Assembly: GCA_903837285.1 (NCBI GenBank)
Contig: CAILUD010000192.1
Coordinates: 1-36,175, forward strand
Source: an uncultured Bacteroidota bacterium
Lineage (GTDB): Bacteria > Bacteroidota > Bacteroidia > Bacteroidales > GWA2-32-17
Reading direction: 5' to 3'
Length of the DNA: 36,175 nucleotides
Under the pieces are notes generated by a model. That model searched no databases. It was not told the origin of the DNA and saw only the letters and a program-made list of their open reading frames with translations. How positions within the stretch are numbered: position 1 is the first letter of the stretch; the number at the start of each line of letters is the position of its first letter. Below are positions 24,245 to 31,115 of the stretch, piece by piece. A program made the translations under genes and the position numbers.

Positions 24245-25423
24245 ATGAGCGAAATACAATACAATGCACCCGACTATTATTTAATGGACGATTTGCTTTC
24301 AGAAGAACACAAACTTATTCGTGAATCTGTTAGGGCATGGGTTGACAGAAGAGTAAAGCCAGATATTGAAGAATATTTTGAGAAGTCTAAATTTCCATCA
24401 CATCTTATTAAAGAAATGGGTGAAAATGGAATGTTTGGTCCGTTTATTCCTGTTGAATATGGTGGTGCTGGATTAGATTATATTGCATATGGAATTATTA
24501 TGCAGGAATTAGAGCGTGGAGATTCAGGAATTCGTTCCATGGCTTCGGTTCAGACTTCTTTAGTTATGTATCCAATTTATGCTTTTGGAAGTGAGGAGCA
24601 AAAGAAAAAATATTTGCCAAAATTAGCAACTGGTGAATTAATTGGTTGTTTTGGATTAACAGAGCCTAATCATGGTTCCGATCCTGGGGGTATGATAACA
24701 AACGTTAAAGATAAAGGTGATCATTATATTTTGAATGGTGCAAAAATGTGGATAACAAATTCTACAGTTGCTGATGTTGCTGTTGTTTGGGCAAAAGATG
24801 AAGAAGGTATTGTTCGTGGAATGCTTGTTGAAAAAGGAACAAAAGGTTTTACAGCTCCCGAAACACATGGTAAATTATCTTTACGTGCATCTGTTACTGG
24901 TGAACTTGTTTTTGATGATGTAATTGTTCCAAAAGAAAATGTTTTTCCTAATGTTAAAGGATTAAAAGGTCCAATGTCTTGCCTTAATTCCGCTAGATAT
25001 GGTATTGCTTGGGGAGTTATTGGTGCTGCAATGGATTGTTATGATGCTGCAGTTCGTTATGCTTTGGAAAGAAAACAATTTGGAAAACCAATAGCAGGAT
25101 TTCAATTGCAACAGAAAAAATTTGCGGAAGCATTAACAGAAATTACAAAAGCACAATTATTAGTTTTACGTTTAGGTCAATTAAGAAATGAGGGAAAATC
25201 AACGCCAGGTCAGATTTCAATGGCTAAACGTAATAATGTTGCAATGGCATTAAATATTGCCCGCGAAATGCGTCAGGTATTCGGAGCAATGGGAATTACT
25301 AATGATTTTCCAATTATGCGACATTCTATGAACCTTGAATCTGTAATAACATATGAGGGTACACATGATGTTCATTTACTTATTACCGGGCTAGATATTA
25401 CAGGAATTCCTGCCTTTAAGTAA
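24245..25423 (+). CDS. Acyl-CoA dehydrogenase, glutaryl-CoA dehydrogenase-like
   Basis: A 392-residue flavoenzyme of normal family length. Family signatures include GCFGLTEPNHGSDPGGM, MWITNS, LSLRASVTGELVFDDV and the C-terminal MNLESVITYEGTHDVHLLI, in which the Glu of YEGT is the catalytic base. The segment DSGIRSMASVQTSLVM matches the region around the arginine that binds the glutaryl carboxylate in characterised glutaryl-CoA dehydrogenases. That supports oxidation, and perhaps decarboxylation, of glutaryl-CoA to crotonyl-CoA (lysine, tryptophan or aromatic breakdown) in the cytoplasm, using FAD and passing electrons to ETF. Confirmation that it decarboxylates needs assay or structure-based alignment. 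It is followed after 28 bases by a flavoprotein gene. Confidence 0.85.
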   Translation: MSEIQYNAPDYYLMDDLLSEEHKLIRESVRAWVDRRVKPDIEEYFEKSKFPSHLIKEMGENGMFGPFIPVEYGGAGLDYIAYGIIMQELERGDSGIRSMASVQTSLVMYPIYAFGSEEQKKKYLPKLATGELIGCFGLTEPNHGSDPGGMITNVKDKGDHYILNGAKMWITNSTVADVAVVWAKDEEGIVRGMLVEKGTKGFTAPETHGKLSLRASVTGELVFDDVIVPKENVFPNVKGLKGPMSCLNSARYGIAWGVIGAAMDCYDAAVRYALERKQFGKPIAGFQLQQKKFAEALTEITKAQLLVLRLGQLRNEGKSTPGQISMAKRNNVAMALNIAREMRQVFGAMGITNDFPIMRHSMNLESVITYEGTHDVHLLITGLDITGIPAFK

Positions 25424-25451
25424 TTTGTTATATTTTCTAAAATAATTGTAA

Positions 25452-26726
25452 ATGCCATATTACTATGATGTAATAGTTGTAGGAGCCGGTGCAGCAGGTC
25501 TTTTAGCCGCTGGCAGAGCTGCAGAATGTGGCGCAAAAGTTCTGCTATTGGAAAAAATGAACCGACCTGGTAGAAAGCTTACAATTACTGGTAATGGGAG
25601 ATGTAATGTTACTAATACCGCGCAGCTTGGTGAATTTATAAAACATATTGGTCCTGATAGTAAATTTGTTCGCCCGTCTTTTTCAAAATTCTTTTCTAAA
25701 GATATTGTGAATTTACTCGAAAAGAATGGAGTTCCTACTGTCGTTGAGGATGATGAATTTGTTTTTACTAAATCTTGCAAAGCTATTGACGTAGTAAATG
25801 CATTAGTAAAATGGAATAAAGAATCGGGTGTTGAGATTATTTGTAATTCAAATATTACAGATATTATTAAAAAAGATAATTGTGTTGAGTATGTTGTTAC
25901 TGAAACTAATGTTAAATATTATTCAAAAACTATAATAGTAACTTGCGGTGGTGCATCATATCCAGCTACTGGATCAAGTGGTGATGGATACAAGTGGTTT
26001 AAGTCACTAGGGCATAAAGTAACGCCAATTCGTCCTGCATTAGTGCCTTTAGAAACAAAAGGAAATACTGCTCAACAATTGCAGGGTTTGTCATTATCAA
26101 AAACAAAAATAATTGTTTGGGTTGATGGTAAAAAGAAAATCGAGAGAGTAGGGGATATGCTTTTTACACATTTTGGTATTACTGGTCCACTAGTTCATTC
26201 ATTAAGCAGACATATTATTGAAGACCTACAAAAAGGAAAAAATATAGTTTTTGCATTTGATTTGTTATCAGATATTCCGGAATCTGAAATTGATAGTTAT
26301 TTGTTAAAACAAATAAGTATTCATGGAAAAAAGTTGTTTTCTAATTTTATTTCCTTGTATTTGCCACCAAAATTAATTCCAGTATGCTTTAATGCAACAG
26401 GAATATTGCCCGATAAAATATGCAATCTTATTTCTGCAAACGAAAGAAAAAAATTACGACTCTGGTTAAAAGAATTTAAAATTGAAATTTCTGGTTCAAG
26501 ATCTTTTGCAGAAGCAATGGTTACTTCTGGTGGCGTATCGCTTGATGAGGTTGATTCAAAAACAATGCAATCAAAAATAATTGAGAATCTTTTTATCGCA
26601 GGTGAGATATTAGACTTAGATGCTGATACTGGTGGGTATAATTTGCAAATAGCTTTTTCTACAGGTTATGTTGCTGGAGAAAGTGCTGCGAAATATTCGT
26701 TAGGTAAAAAATATTTGTCACTCTGA
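25452..26726 (+). CDS. HI0933/BaiN-like FAD-dependent oxidoreductase
   Basis: A 424-residue cytoplasmic flavoprotein. The N-terminal dinucleotide fold reads VVGAGAAGLLAAGRAA, followed by the family signature GRKLTITGNGRCNVTN (about residue 40). Further blocks are VTCGGASYPATGSSGDGY, MLFTHFGITGPLVHS and the C-terminal LFIAGEILDLDADTGGYNLQ. Members include YhiN and BaiN; BaiN has been linked to reductive steps on bile-acid intermediates, but most members are uncharacterised. The gene lies 28 bases after the acyl-CoA dehydrogenase gene, so a redox step on an acyl or ring substrate in the same pathway is possible. The stop codon falls inside a dispersed palindromic repeat (26717-26767). Confidence 0.85.
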   Translation: MPYYYDVIVVGAGAAGLLAAGRAAECGAKVLLLEKMNRPGRKLTITGNGRCNVTNTAQLGEFIKHIGPDSKFVRPSFSKFFSKDIVNLLEKNGVPTVVEDDEFVFTKSCKAIDVVNALVKWNKESGVEIICNSNITDIIKKDNCVEYVVTETNVKYYSKTIIVTCGGASYPATGSSGDGYKWFKSLGHKVTPIRPALVPLETKGNTAQQLQGLSLSKTKIIVWVDGKKKIERVGDMLFTHFGITGPLVHSLSRHIIEDLQKGKNIVFAFDLLSDIPESEIDSYLLKQISIHGKKLFSNFISLYLPPKLIPVCFNATGILPDKICNLISANERKKLRLWLKEFKIEISGSRSFAEAMVTSGGVSLDEVDSKTMQSKIIENLFIAGEILDLDADTGGYNLQIAFSTGYVAGESAAKYSLGKKYLSL

Positions 26727-26767
26727 GGTACTCGAAGAGTGACAATGTCATACTTCGAGTGCCTCAG
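26717..26767. repeat. Dispersed palindromic repeat, copy B, overlapping a stop codon
   Basis: CTGAGGTACTCGAAG (26723-26737) and CTTCGAGTGCCTCAG (26753-26767) pair over 15 positions with one mismatch. An overlapping inner pair, GTCACTC (26717-26723) with GAGTGAC (26737-26743), makes a second hairpin. It lies between convergent genes and probably also ends transcription. The TGA of the flavoprotein gene is within it. Confidence 0.8.
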
Positions 26768-26778
26768 TATGACTGAGG

Positions 26779-28188
26779 CTAGCTGTTAATAAATTTCGGA
26801 TTTATTAGATTTTCAATAGAATAAATCTCATCCCATTTATCCTGTGTTATGAGTTTTCGTTCTATAACAACAATCTGATGAATACTTTTTCCAGTTTTTA
26901 ATGCTTCTCCAGCAACGCTTGAACTTTCTTCGTATCCCAAAATCGGACTTAATTGTGTCACAATTCCAATACTATTCATTACCATATTGTATGTTGCATC
27001 TGCGTTTGCAGTAATGCCATTTATACATTTTTCAATTAAAGTAATTATTGCATTTTTTAAATACTGAATAGAAGTAAACATTGCAAATGCAATTACCGGT
27101 TCCATAACATTTAACTGTAATTGCCCTGCTTCTGCTGCCATAGTTACAGTTAAATCCTGACCAATTACATAAAAACAGGTTTGATTTACTACTTCAGGGA
27201 TTACTGGATTTACCTTACCTGGCATAATTGAAGATCCGGGTTGGCGAGGAGGGAGGTTTATTTCATGAAATCCTGTTCGTGGCCCGGAACTTAATAATCT
27301 CAAATCATTACAGATTTTTGAAATTTTTATTGCAGAACGTTTTAATGTTCCCATTATTTGAACGTATGCTCCTGTGTCACCGGTAGCTTCAATTAAATCT
27401 GGTGCAAGTTTAACCGGAACTCCACTTTCTTTTGCAAGGTACTTAACGCAAATTTCTCCGTAGCCTTTTGGTGCATTAACCATTGTACCAATAGCTGTTG
27501 CACCCATATTAACTTCAAGAATTAAATGTTGTGCTTCTCTAAGTCTGTGAATATCTTCTCCAATTGTAGTTGCATAAGCGTGGAATTCCTGACCTAAAGT
27601 CATTGGAACTGCATCCTGTAATTGAGTTCTACCCATTTTCAATACTTTTTTAAATTCTTTCCCTTTCTTTCTGAAAGCATCTTCAAGCAATGAAAGAACT
27701 TCAATATATCTGTTAAGTTTGAAATAAAGTGCAATTCTAAATGCTGTTGGATAAGCATCATTAGTAGATTGCGAGCAATTTACATGATTGTTGGGATGCA
27801 AAAATTGATAATCACCTTTTTTATGACCTAGAAATTCTAAACCGAGGTTTGCAATAACTTCATTAGCATTCATGTTACAAGATGTTCCTGCGCCGCCTTG
27901 GATTAAATCTGTAACAAATTGTTCGTGATAATTTCCTGCAATTAATTGATCGCAGCCATAACAAATTGCTTTAGTAGTTTTTTCGTCTAAAACTCCACAG
28001 TCTTTATTTGCAAGAGCAGCGGCTTTTTTGACATAACCTAATGCCTTTATAAAAGTTGGTTGTTTAGATAATTGTATGCCTGTTATATTGAAATTCTCAA
28101 GAGCTCTAAATGTCTGAATTCCATAATATACATCTTCAGGAATATCTAATTCTCCTAAAAAATCATGTTCTTTTCTTGTTGTATGCAT
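26779..28188 (-). CDS. aspA: Aspartate ammonia-lyase (aspartase)
   Basis: A 469-residue enzyme of usual length that deaminates L-aspartate to fumarate and ammonia in the cytoplasm as a homotetramer. The superfamily signature GSSIMPGKVNP (about residue 318, with the catalytic serine loop) is intact. The N-terminal EHDFLGELDIPEDVYYGIQT and the blocks GGAGTSCNMNANEVIAN and NHVNCSQSTNDAYPTAFRIA favour aspartase over fumarase. No Shine-Dalgarno sequence precedes the start. It is convergent with the flavoprotein gene and preceded by an intergenic repeat (28223-28348). In anaerobic Bacteroidota this enzyme can supply fumarate for respiration; that role here is inferred. Confidence 0.93.
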   Translation of the reverse strand: MHTTRKEHDFLGELDIPEDVYYGIQTFRALENFNITGIQLSKQPTFIKALGYVKKAAALANKDCGVLDEKTTKAICYGCDQLIAGNYHEQFVTDLIQGGAGTSCNMNANEVIANLGLEFLGHKKGDYQFLHPNNHVNCSQSTNDAYPTAFRIALYFKLNRYIEVLSLLEDAFRKKGKEFKKVLKMGRTQLQDAVPMTLGQEFHAYATTIGEDIHRLREAQHLILEVNMGATAIGTMVNAPKGYGEICVKYLAKESGVPVKLAPDLIEATGDTGAYVQIMGTLKRSAIKISKICNDLRLLSSGPRTGFHEINLPPRQPGSSIMPGKVNPVIPEVVNQTCFYVIGQDLTVTMAAEAGQLQLNVMEPVIAFAMFTSIQYLKNAIITLIEKCINGITANADATYNMVMNSIGIVTQLSPILGYEESSSVAGEALKTGKSIHQIVVIERKLITQDKWDEIYSIENLINPKFINS

Positions 28189-28222
28189 TATAATAATTAT
28201 GTTTAATGTATGAAAAAATGAT

Positions 28223-28348
28223 TGTCATGCTGAGCGTCCGCCGCGGCGGATCGAAGCATCTATTTTTACTAGCAAATTAATTTGTTAGGGGTTTAGATTT
28301 TGCTTCGCAAGAAAATAGTTCTTCACTTTGTTCAGAATGACAAAGTGA
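28223..28348. repeat. Dispersed intergenic repeat, copy C
   Basis: The unit starts GTCATGCTGAGCG, contains the GC-rich palindrome TCCGCCGCGGCGGA (28237-28250), continues TCGAAGCATCTATTTT and includes 27 bases (28294-28320) nearly identical to 2184-2210. It ends with TTCACTTTGTTCAGAATGAC. The base composition is clearly unlike the surrounding AT-rich DNA. Confidence 0.75.
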
Positions 28349-28355
28349 AGTATAT

Positions 28356-28976
28356 CTAATTTGCAGTTTCTGCTTTAACTTTTCCCTCAGCTTCTTTTTC
28401 TTTAATTCGGTTACCTTTCTTTTGTGGATATGTTCCCGGAAGTATAACATCAATTAATTTCTTGCCCCATAATCCTAATCTGATTGCACATGCCAAAGAA
28501 GCTAAACTTAACAGTATAGTTATAATTCCATAATTGTCATGTTTTGCATAAAACAACATTCCAAATGCAAGCACAATGATTATAGCAGAAAAAATTATTT
28601 TAATTTTTAATAATGGTGGGGATAATGACTTAAATCTTGTTAATCCATCTACTACTCCTGTTAAAATTGCAATTACCAATGTAAAGGGAAAAACAATAAT
28701 TGAGAATTGTAACACATTAGAAAACATTTCGAAATAAAAGTTGGGAAAGACTTTTGTGAAAAATATTAATACAGGAATTAATATTACAAATGTTTGTGAT
28801 AAATGAATTGCAATTGGATGCATGTCTATACCCAAAAGCATTAACCTGTTTCTTGAAACTTTTTCTCTGTAAGGTTCAAAAACTTTCCTTGGTAAACCAC
28901 AGGCGGGACAAACATCGCCAAGCTTATCGGCTTCGATTACAAAGCCGCAGGGCCTACATCTAACAAGTTCTTTCAT
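28356..28976 (-). CDS. Rubredoxin-like domain fused to a four-helix membrane domain
   Basis: A 206-residue protein. The first 35 residues contain two metal-binding knuckles, CRPCGFVIE and CPACGLPRKVFEPY, spaced as in rubredoxin-type iron or zinc ribbons. Four membrane helices follow (about residues 57-75, 85-110, 125-145 and 148-170), with HPIAIHLSQ before the first, as in DUF2231-like membrane domains. The tail is basic and charged. The family probably takes part in membrane-linked redox chemistry, but no reaction is assigned. A small unknown gene ends two bases upstream of its start codon, and the pair forms an operon. The metal type cannot be told from the sequence. Confidence 0.8.
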   Translation of the reverse strand: MKELVRCRPCGFVIEADKLGDVCPACGLPRKVFEPYREKVSRNRLMLLGIDMHPIAIHLSQTFVILIPVLIFFTKVFPNFYFEMFSNVLQFSIIVFPFTLVIAILTGVVDGLTRFKSLSPPLLKIKIIFSAIIIVLAFGMLFYAKHDNYGIITILLSLASLACAIRLGLWGKKLIDVILPGTYPQKKGNRIKEKEAEGKVKAETAN

Positions 28977-28978
28977 AC

Positions 28979-29245
28979 TTATTTTTGGGTAGATAAATAT
29001 AATTCAACTATTTTAAACTTTAAATCAACTTTTTCTTTCCATTTGTCTGAATTAGTTAATTCAAATTCTGATTTCATTATAAATTCTTTAAAAATTGACA
29101 TTATCTCAGCACGCTTTTCATGTTTAAAAACTCTTCTAAAAACTTCTCCGGAAATTAGAGTTGGTTCTTTTTCCATGCAAATATCGAAACATGCTTCAAT
29201 AATTTTTTCAGCTAATTCGTTTAATTCTTTTTCTGTTAGGTTCAT
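28979..29245 (-). CDS. Small helical protein of unknown function
   Basis: An 88-residue, charged, mostly alpha-helical cytoplasmic protein (MNLTEKELNELAEKIIEACF at the start) with two cysteines at about residues 19 and 23 (ACFDIC). No signal peptide or membrane helix is seen and I do not recognise the family. It ends two bases before the rubredoxin-membrane gene, so they are almost certainly co-transcribed and may act together. A possible -7 element (TATTTTTG on the minus strand, 29283-29276) lies 30 bases upstream. Confidence 0.65.
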   Translation of the reverse strand: MNLTEKELNELAEKIIEACFDICMEKEPTLISGEVFRRVFKHEKRAEIMSIFKEFIMKSEFELTNSDKWKEKVDLKFKIVELYLSTQK

Positions 29246-29592
29246 AAGAATTTATTTTTTGGTTTTATTCGTTTTCAAAAATAAGATTTTTTTATTGATT
29301 TTAAATAAATTTTTGAGCATGTTAAAAGCGGCCTCTTATGAGTCGCTTTTTATAATTTTAAAAGCTAATCGGGATTTGAAATCCCGATTAATTTAATTGC
29401 GGATTTTAGCTATTCCCAGTGCATCTAAATCCGCAATAGCAAGAATTTCTATACTTTTTTGCCGATGTTGGAGTTATCCCCAACATCTATTGAATAGTAA
29501 TTTTTAAAGTTCACTAAATTTAATAAATGTTGTTTGTAAGTGTCAAAAGATACAAAAAAACGTTGTATACAGCCAACAATAATAATGTGCAG
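29246..29592. other. Intergenic region with three palindromes
   Basis: Contains a 25-base palindrome (29366-29390, arms TAATCGGGATT), a stem with 11-bp arms ATTGCGGATTT/AAATCCGCAAT (29396-29406 with 29427-29437) and GATGTTGG/CCAACATC (29464-29471 with 29480-29487). No gene is supported. They may be terminators for the ATPase gene or debris of insertion. Confidence 0.6.
29366..29487. repeat. Cluster of three hairpin-forming palindromes
   Basis: Three separate perfect inverted repeats (11, 11 and 8 bp arms) occur within 122 bases, just past the 3' end of the ATPase gene. Their sequences are unrelated to one another and to the other repeat family in the window. Confidence 0.75.
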
Positions 29593-30780
29593 TTAATATA
29601 AAAATCCAAACAACCATAACGGAATATGATTGCCGTAACCAGTTTCAATGTTGTCTGATACTACAAACGAATTTTTAGAGCCTTTAATTTGTTTATTTGT
29701 TTTGTTTGCTCCACCTACTTCGAATAGAAACTTCCGGTCGACAAGAAAATCAGCTTTTCCCGAATAATGCAACAAATGCTGGTTAGCAACCTGATTCATA
29801 AAAAATGTTTCTCTTAAAGCTCCAATTTCAGGTGTTTTTTCACTAAGAGCATAAAATAATGAAGAGTTGTTTAAGTAAATTTTTTCGGGCTTGGTAAGAT
29901 ATCCTGAAGGAAGCGTATTTTGTCTGAGGAGTTGTAATAGTCCAGCATTGTTAAGTAGCCATAGAAATTTCAGAAGCTGATCCCTGCTAGTGCCAATTTT
30001 CTGACTTAAATCGGTAATGTTTGGTTTAAAAGGAACGCTCGCACCTATTACCATAAGCAACTTTTTTAGTTTAATTACCGTTTCGTAGGTCATTTTTTCA
30101 ATGGCAGGCAAATCGGTTTCAACAGTATGGCTTGCACTCCAGCGTATTTTATTCAGATAATTATTCTTGCCTTCCTGAATAAAAGGGTAACAGCCAAACT
30201 GGAGATATTCATGAAAAAGTTTAACAGGAACAATCTTTCTAGCTATTGTTGATGCAATATTGTTATGATTTTCAAGAATATTTTTTAGCGTCAGAACATC
30301 AAAATCTGTTTTGTTTGTCAACGCCAGGTATTCACGAAAAGAAAGCTCTTGAAGGGTATATTTTACTGATCTGCGACTCAGGTCTGCTTCTCCTTTGTCA
30401 ATCTGCAAAGCCGAAGAGGAAGAAAAGACAATAGAAAGATCAGGATATGAATCATACAGATTTTTAATTTCTTTTGACCAACCCGGATATTTGTGTACTT
30501 CATCAAGATATAAATGTTGCCCACCCATTAATACAAAATGATCGGCAAGTTCGGTTAAAGTGTGATTAGTAAAATACAAATCGTCGAGACTGACATACAA
30601 GGTATTTTTTATTTTATTTTTCTTTATATGTTGAAGCATCATCGTCGTTTTTCCAGTGCCTCTTGCCCCACGAATAGCTATCAGTCGCTCGTTCCAATCA
30701 ATAATGTCAAGCAGGTAACGGCAAAAAGTAAGGTTTACCGATCTAAGAATACGTTCCGATTTATCAATTAATTTTTCCAT
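29593..30780 (-). CDS. AAA ATPase with DUF4143 C-terminal domain
   Basis: 395 residues from the ATG at 30780; the frame runs 16 codons further upstream, but the codon at 30780 begins MEKLIDKSERIL, the normal start for this group, and sits closer to the promoter. The AAA_14 domain has Walker A GARGTGKTT (about residue 38) and Walker B HLYLDEVHK. The C-terminal DUF4143 part ends with a nuclease-like LVDRKFLFEVGG segment and a WLFGFLY tail. These ATPases are common and variable in Bacteroidota and archaea; their role is unknown, with suggestions of DNA or mobile-element functions. It stands alone, with its own promoter (30801-30828) and palindromes at its 3' side, consistent with horizontal movement. 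Confidence 0.85.
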   Translation of the reverse strand: MEKLIDKSERILRSVNLTFCRYLLDIIDWNERLIAIRGARGTGKTTMMLQHIKKNKIKNTLYVSLDDLYFTNHTLTELADHFVLMGGQHLYLDEVHKYPGWSKEIKNLYDSYPDLSIVFSSSSALQIDKGEADLSRRSVKYTLQELSFREYLALTNKTDFDVLTLKNILENHNNIASTIARKIVPVKLFHEYLQFGCYPFIQEGKNNYLNKIRWSASHTVETDLPAIEKMTYETVIKLKKLLMVIGASVPFKPNITDLSQKIGTSRDQLLKFLWLLNNAGLLQLLRQNTLPSGYLTKPEKIYLNNSSLFYALSEKTPEIGALRETFFMNQVANQHLLHYSGKADFLVDRKFLFEVGGANKTNKQIKGSKNSFVVSDNIETGYGNHIPLWLFGFLY

Positions 30781-30800
30781 AAAATGTAAAATATAATCTA

Positions 30801-30828
30801 CAAATATATTAAAAAATGTTGATTGCAA
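30801..30828 (-). promoter_or_regulatory. Promoter of the ATPase gene
   Basis: On the minus strand TTG (30828-30826) and TATATTTG (30808-30801), 17 bases apart, match the Bacteroidota promoter. The start codon is 20 bases further on. Confidence 0.65.
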
Positions 30829-30994
30829 CCAACAAAAAAATAATAAATATAATTTAACTCCGCCAAATCGGAATAAAATATGCCAATCGGAATTTACTCT
30901 TTTGGACGTGAAAATAGCTTGAATCCTGATTTAAATAATTGCTGATGTAGCTTAACTGAAATAGTTAAAATCAATAATAATTATAACTAAAAAA

Positions 30995-31105
30995 ATAGTC
31001 ACCCTGAGGTATTCGAAGGGCGACTATTTTTATGTCTAATTTCATAAAAACAACATCATCCTTCGAGTCCTTCGTCGAGCTCAGGACAATCCCTCAGGAT
31101 GACTA
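30995..31105. repeat. Dispersed palindromic repeat, copy D
   Basis: ATAGTC-a-CCCT at the left pairs with AGGG-c-GACTAT (31017-31026), followed by T residues, giving a terminator-like hairpin. The outer part repeats the theme with CCTTCGAG and CCCTCAGGATGAC (31060-31103). The CCTGAGG and TTCGAAGG words are the same as in the copy at 26717. Confidence 0.75.
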
Positions 31106-31115
31106 AGTTTTTATT

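Larger units (their letters stand above)
30781..31115. other. Intergenic region with promoter and dispersed repeat
   Basis: Holds the ATPase promoter (30801-30828), a short direct repeat (AATCGGAAT at about 30866 and 30885) and the dispersed palindromic repeat at 30995-31105. No gene is supported. Confidence 0.55.

Noticed and set aside
29043-29396. Plus-strand 117-codon frame
   Set aside because: It is antisense to the small helical protein gene and runs on into palindromic intergenic DNA; no protein features.
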